15,057 bases of DNA from Fusobacteriota bacterium (GTDB taxonomy: Bacteria; Fusobacteriota; Fusobacteriia; Fusobacteriales; Fusobacteriaceae). The DNA lies in contig JAEWEF010000074.1 of NCBI GenBank assembly GCA_023389595.1, positions 1 to 15,057 on the forward strand. Reading direction: 5' to 3'. The notes below the pieces were generated by a model. The model did no database searches, was not told where the DNA came from, and saw nothing but the letters and a program-made list of their open reading frames with translations. Positions 15,018-15,057 of this stretch are shown here, in pieces. Position numbers and translations under genes: made by a program. Every line of letters begins with the position of its first letter. Positions within the stretch are counted from its first letter, which is position 1.

Positions 15018-15057
15018 TTTTTATCTAAAAAAATAGCATATTAATAATTAATCTTAA

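Overview
The window is about 15 kb of very AT-rich DNA with short intergenic gaps, strong AT-only regulatory regions, and a heavy bias to AGA, ATA and AAA codons. This, together with the mix of protein families, points to a low-GC Gram-positive anaerobe (Firmicutes). A Peptoniphilaceae/Parvimonas-like (Tissierellia) source is my best guess, but it is inference from composition and gene content only; no rRNA or other marker is present. Ten protein genes are supported, none visibly broken. I see no tRNA, rRNA, CRISPR, insertion sequence or phage gene.

Region 1 (1-3966, + strand): a promoter and the four-gene operon pxpA - NRAMP-like carrier (YcsG type) - pxpB - pxpC. PxpA, PxpB and PxpC together form the bacterial ATP-dependent 5-oxoprolinase, which opens 5-oxo-L-proline (pyroglutamate) to glutamate. 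The embedded membrane carrier probably serves the same pathway.

Region 2 (3967-6550, - strand): a bidirectional terminator, then copA, a Cu(I)-exporting P1B-type ATPase with a metal-binding HMA domain at each end, with its own promoter.

Region 3 (6582-12167, - strand): a tightly packed, probably co-transcribed set in the order rapZ - uvrC - SpoIIE-type PP2C phosphatase - yqhQ (DUF1385) - Rrf2-family regulator, ending in a rho-independent terminator. It mixes nucleotide-binding regulation, nucleotide excision repair, a membrane-anchored signalling phosphatase, an uncharacterised membrane protein and a transcription factor.

Region 4 (12168-15057): a CNNM/CorC-family transporter (+ strand) divergent from rapZ and convergent with pgi (glucose-6-phosphate isomerase, - strand). 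The last two share a bidirectional terminator that overlaps both stop codons.

No clearly new biological system is visible. The points most worth a second look are the NRAMP-fold carrier without the classical metal-binding motifs inside the oxoprolinase operon, the two-ended HMA architecture of CopA, the unusual five-gene minus-strand operon with an orphan PP2C phosphatase, and the compact palindromic terminators.
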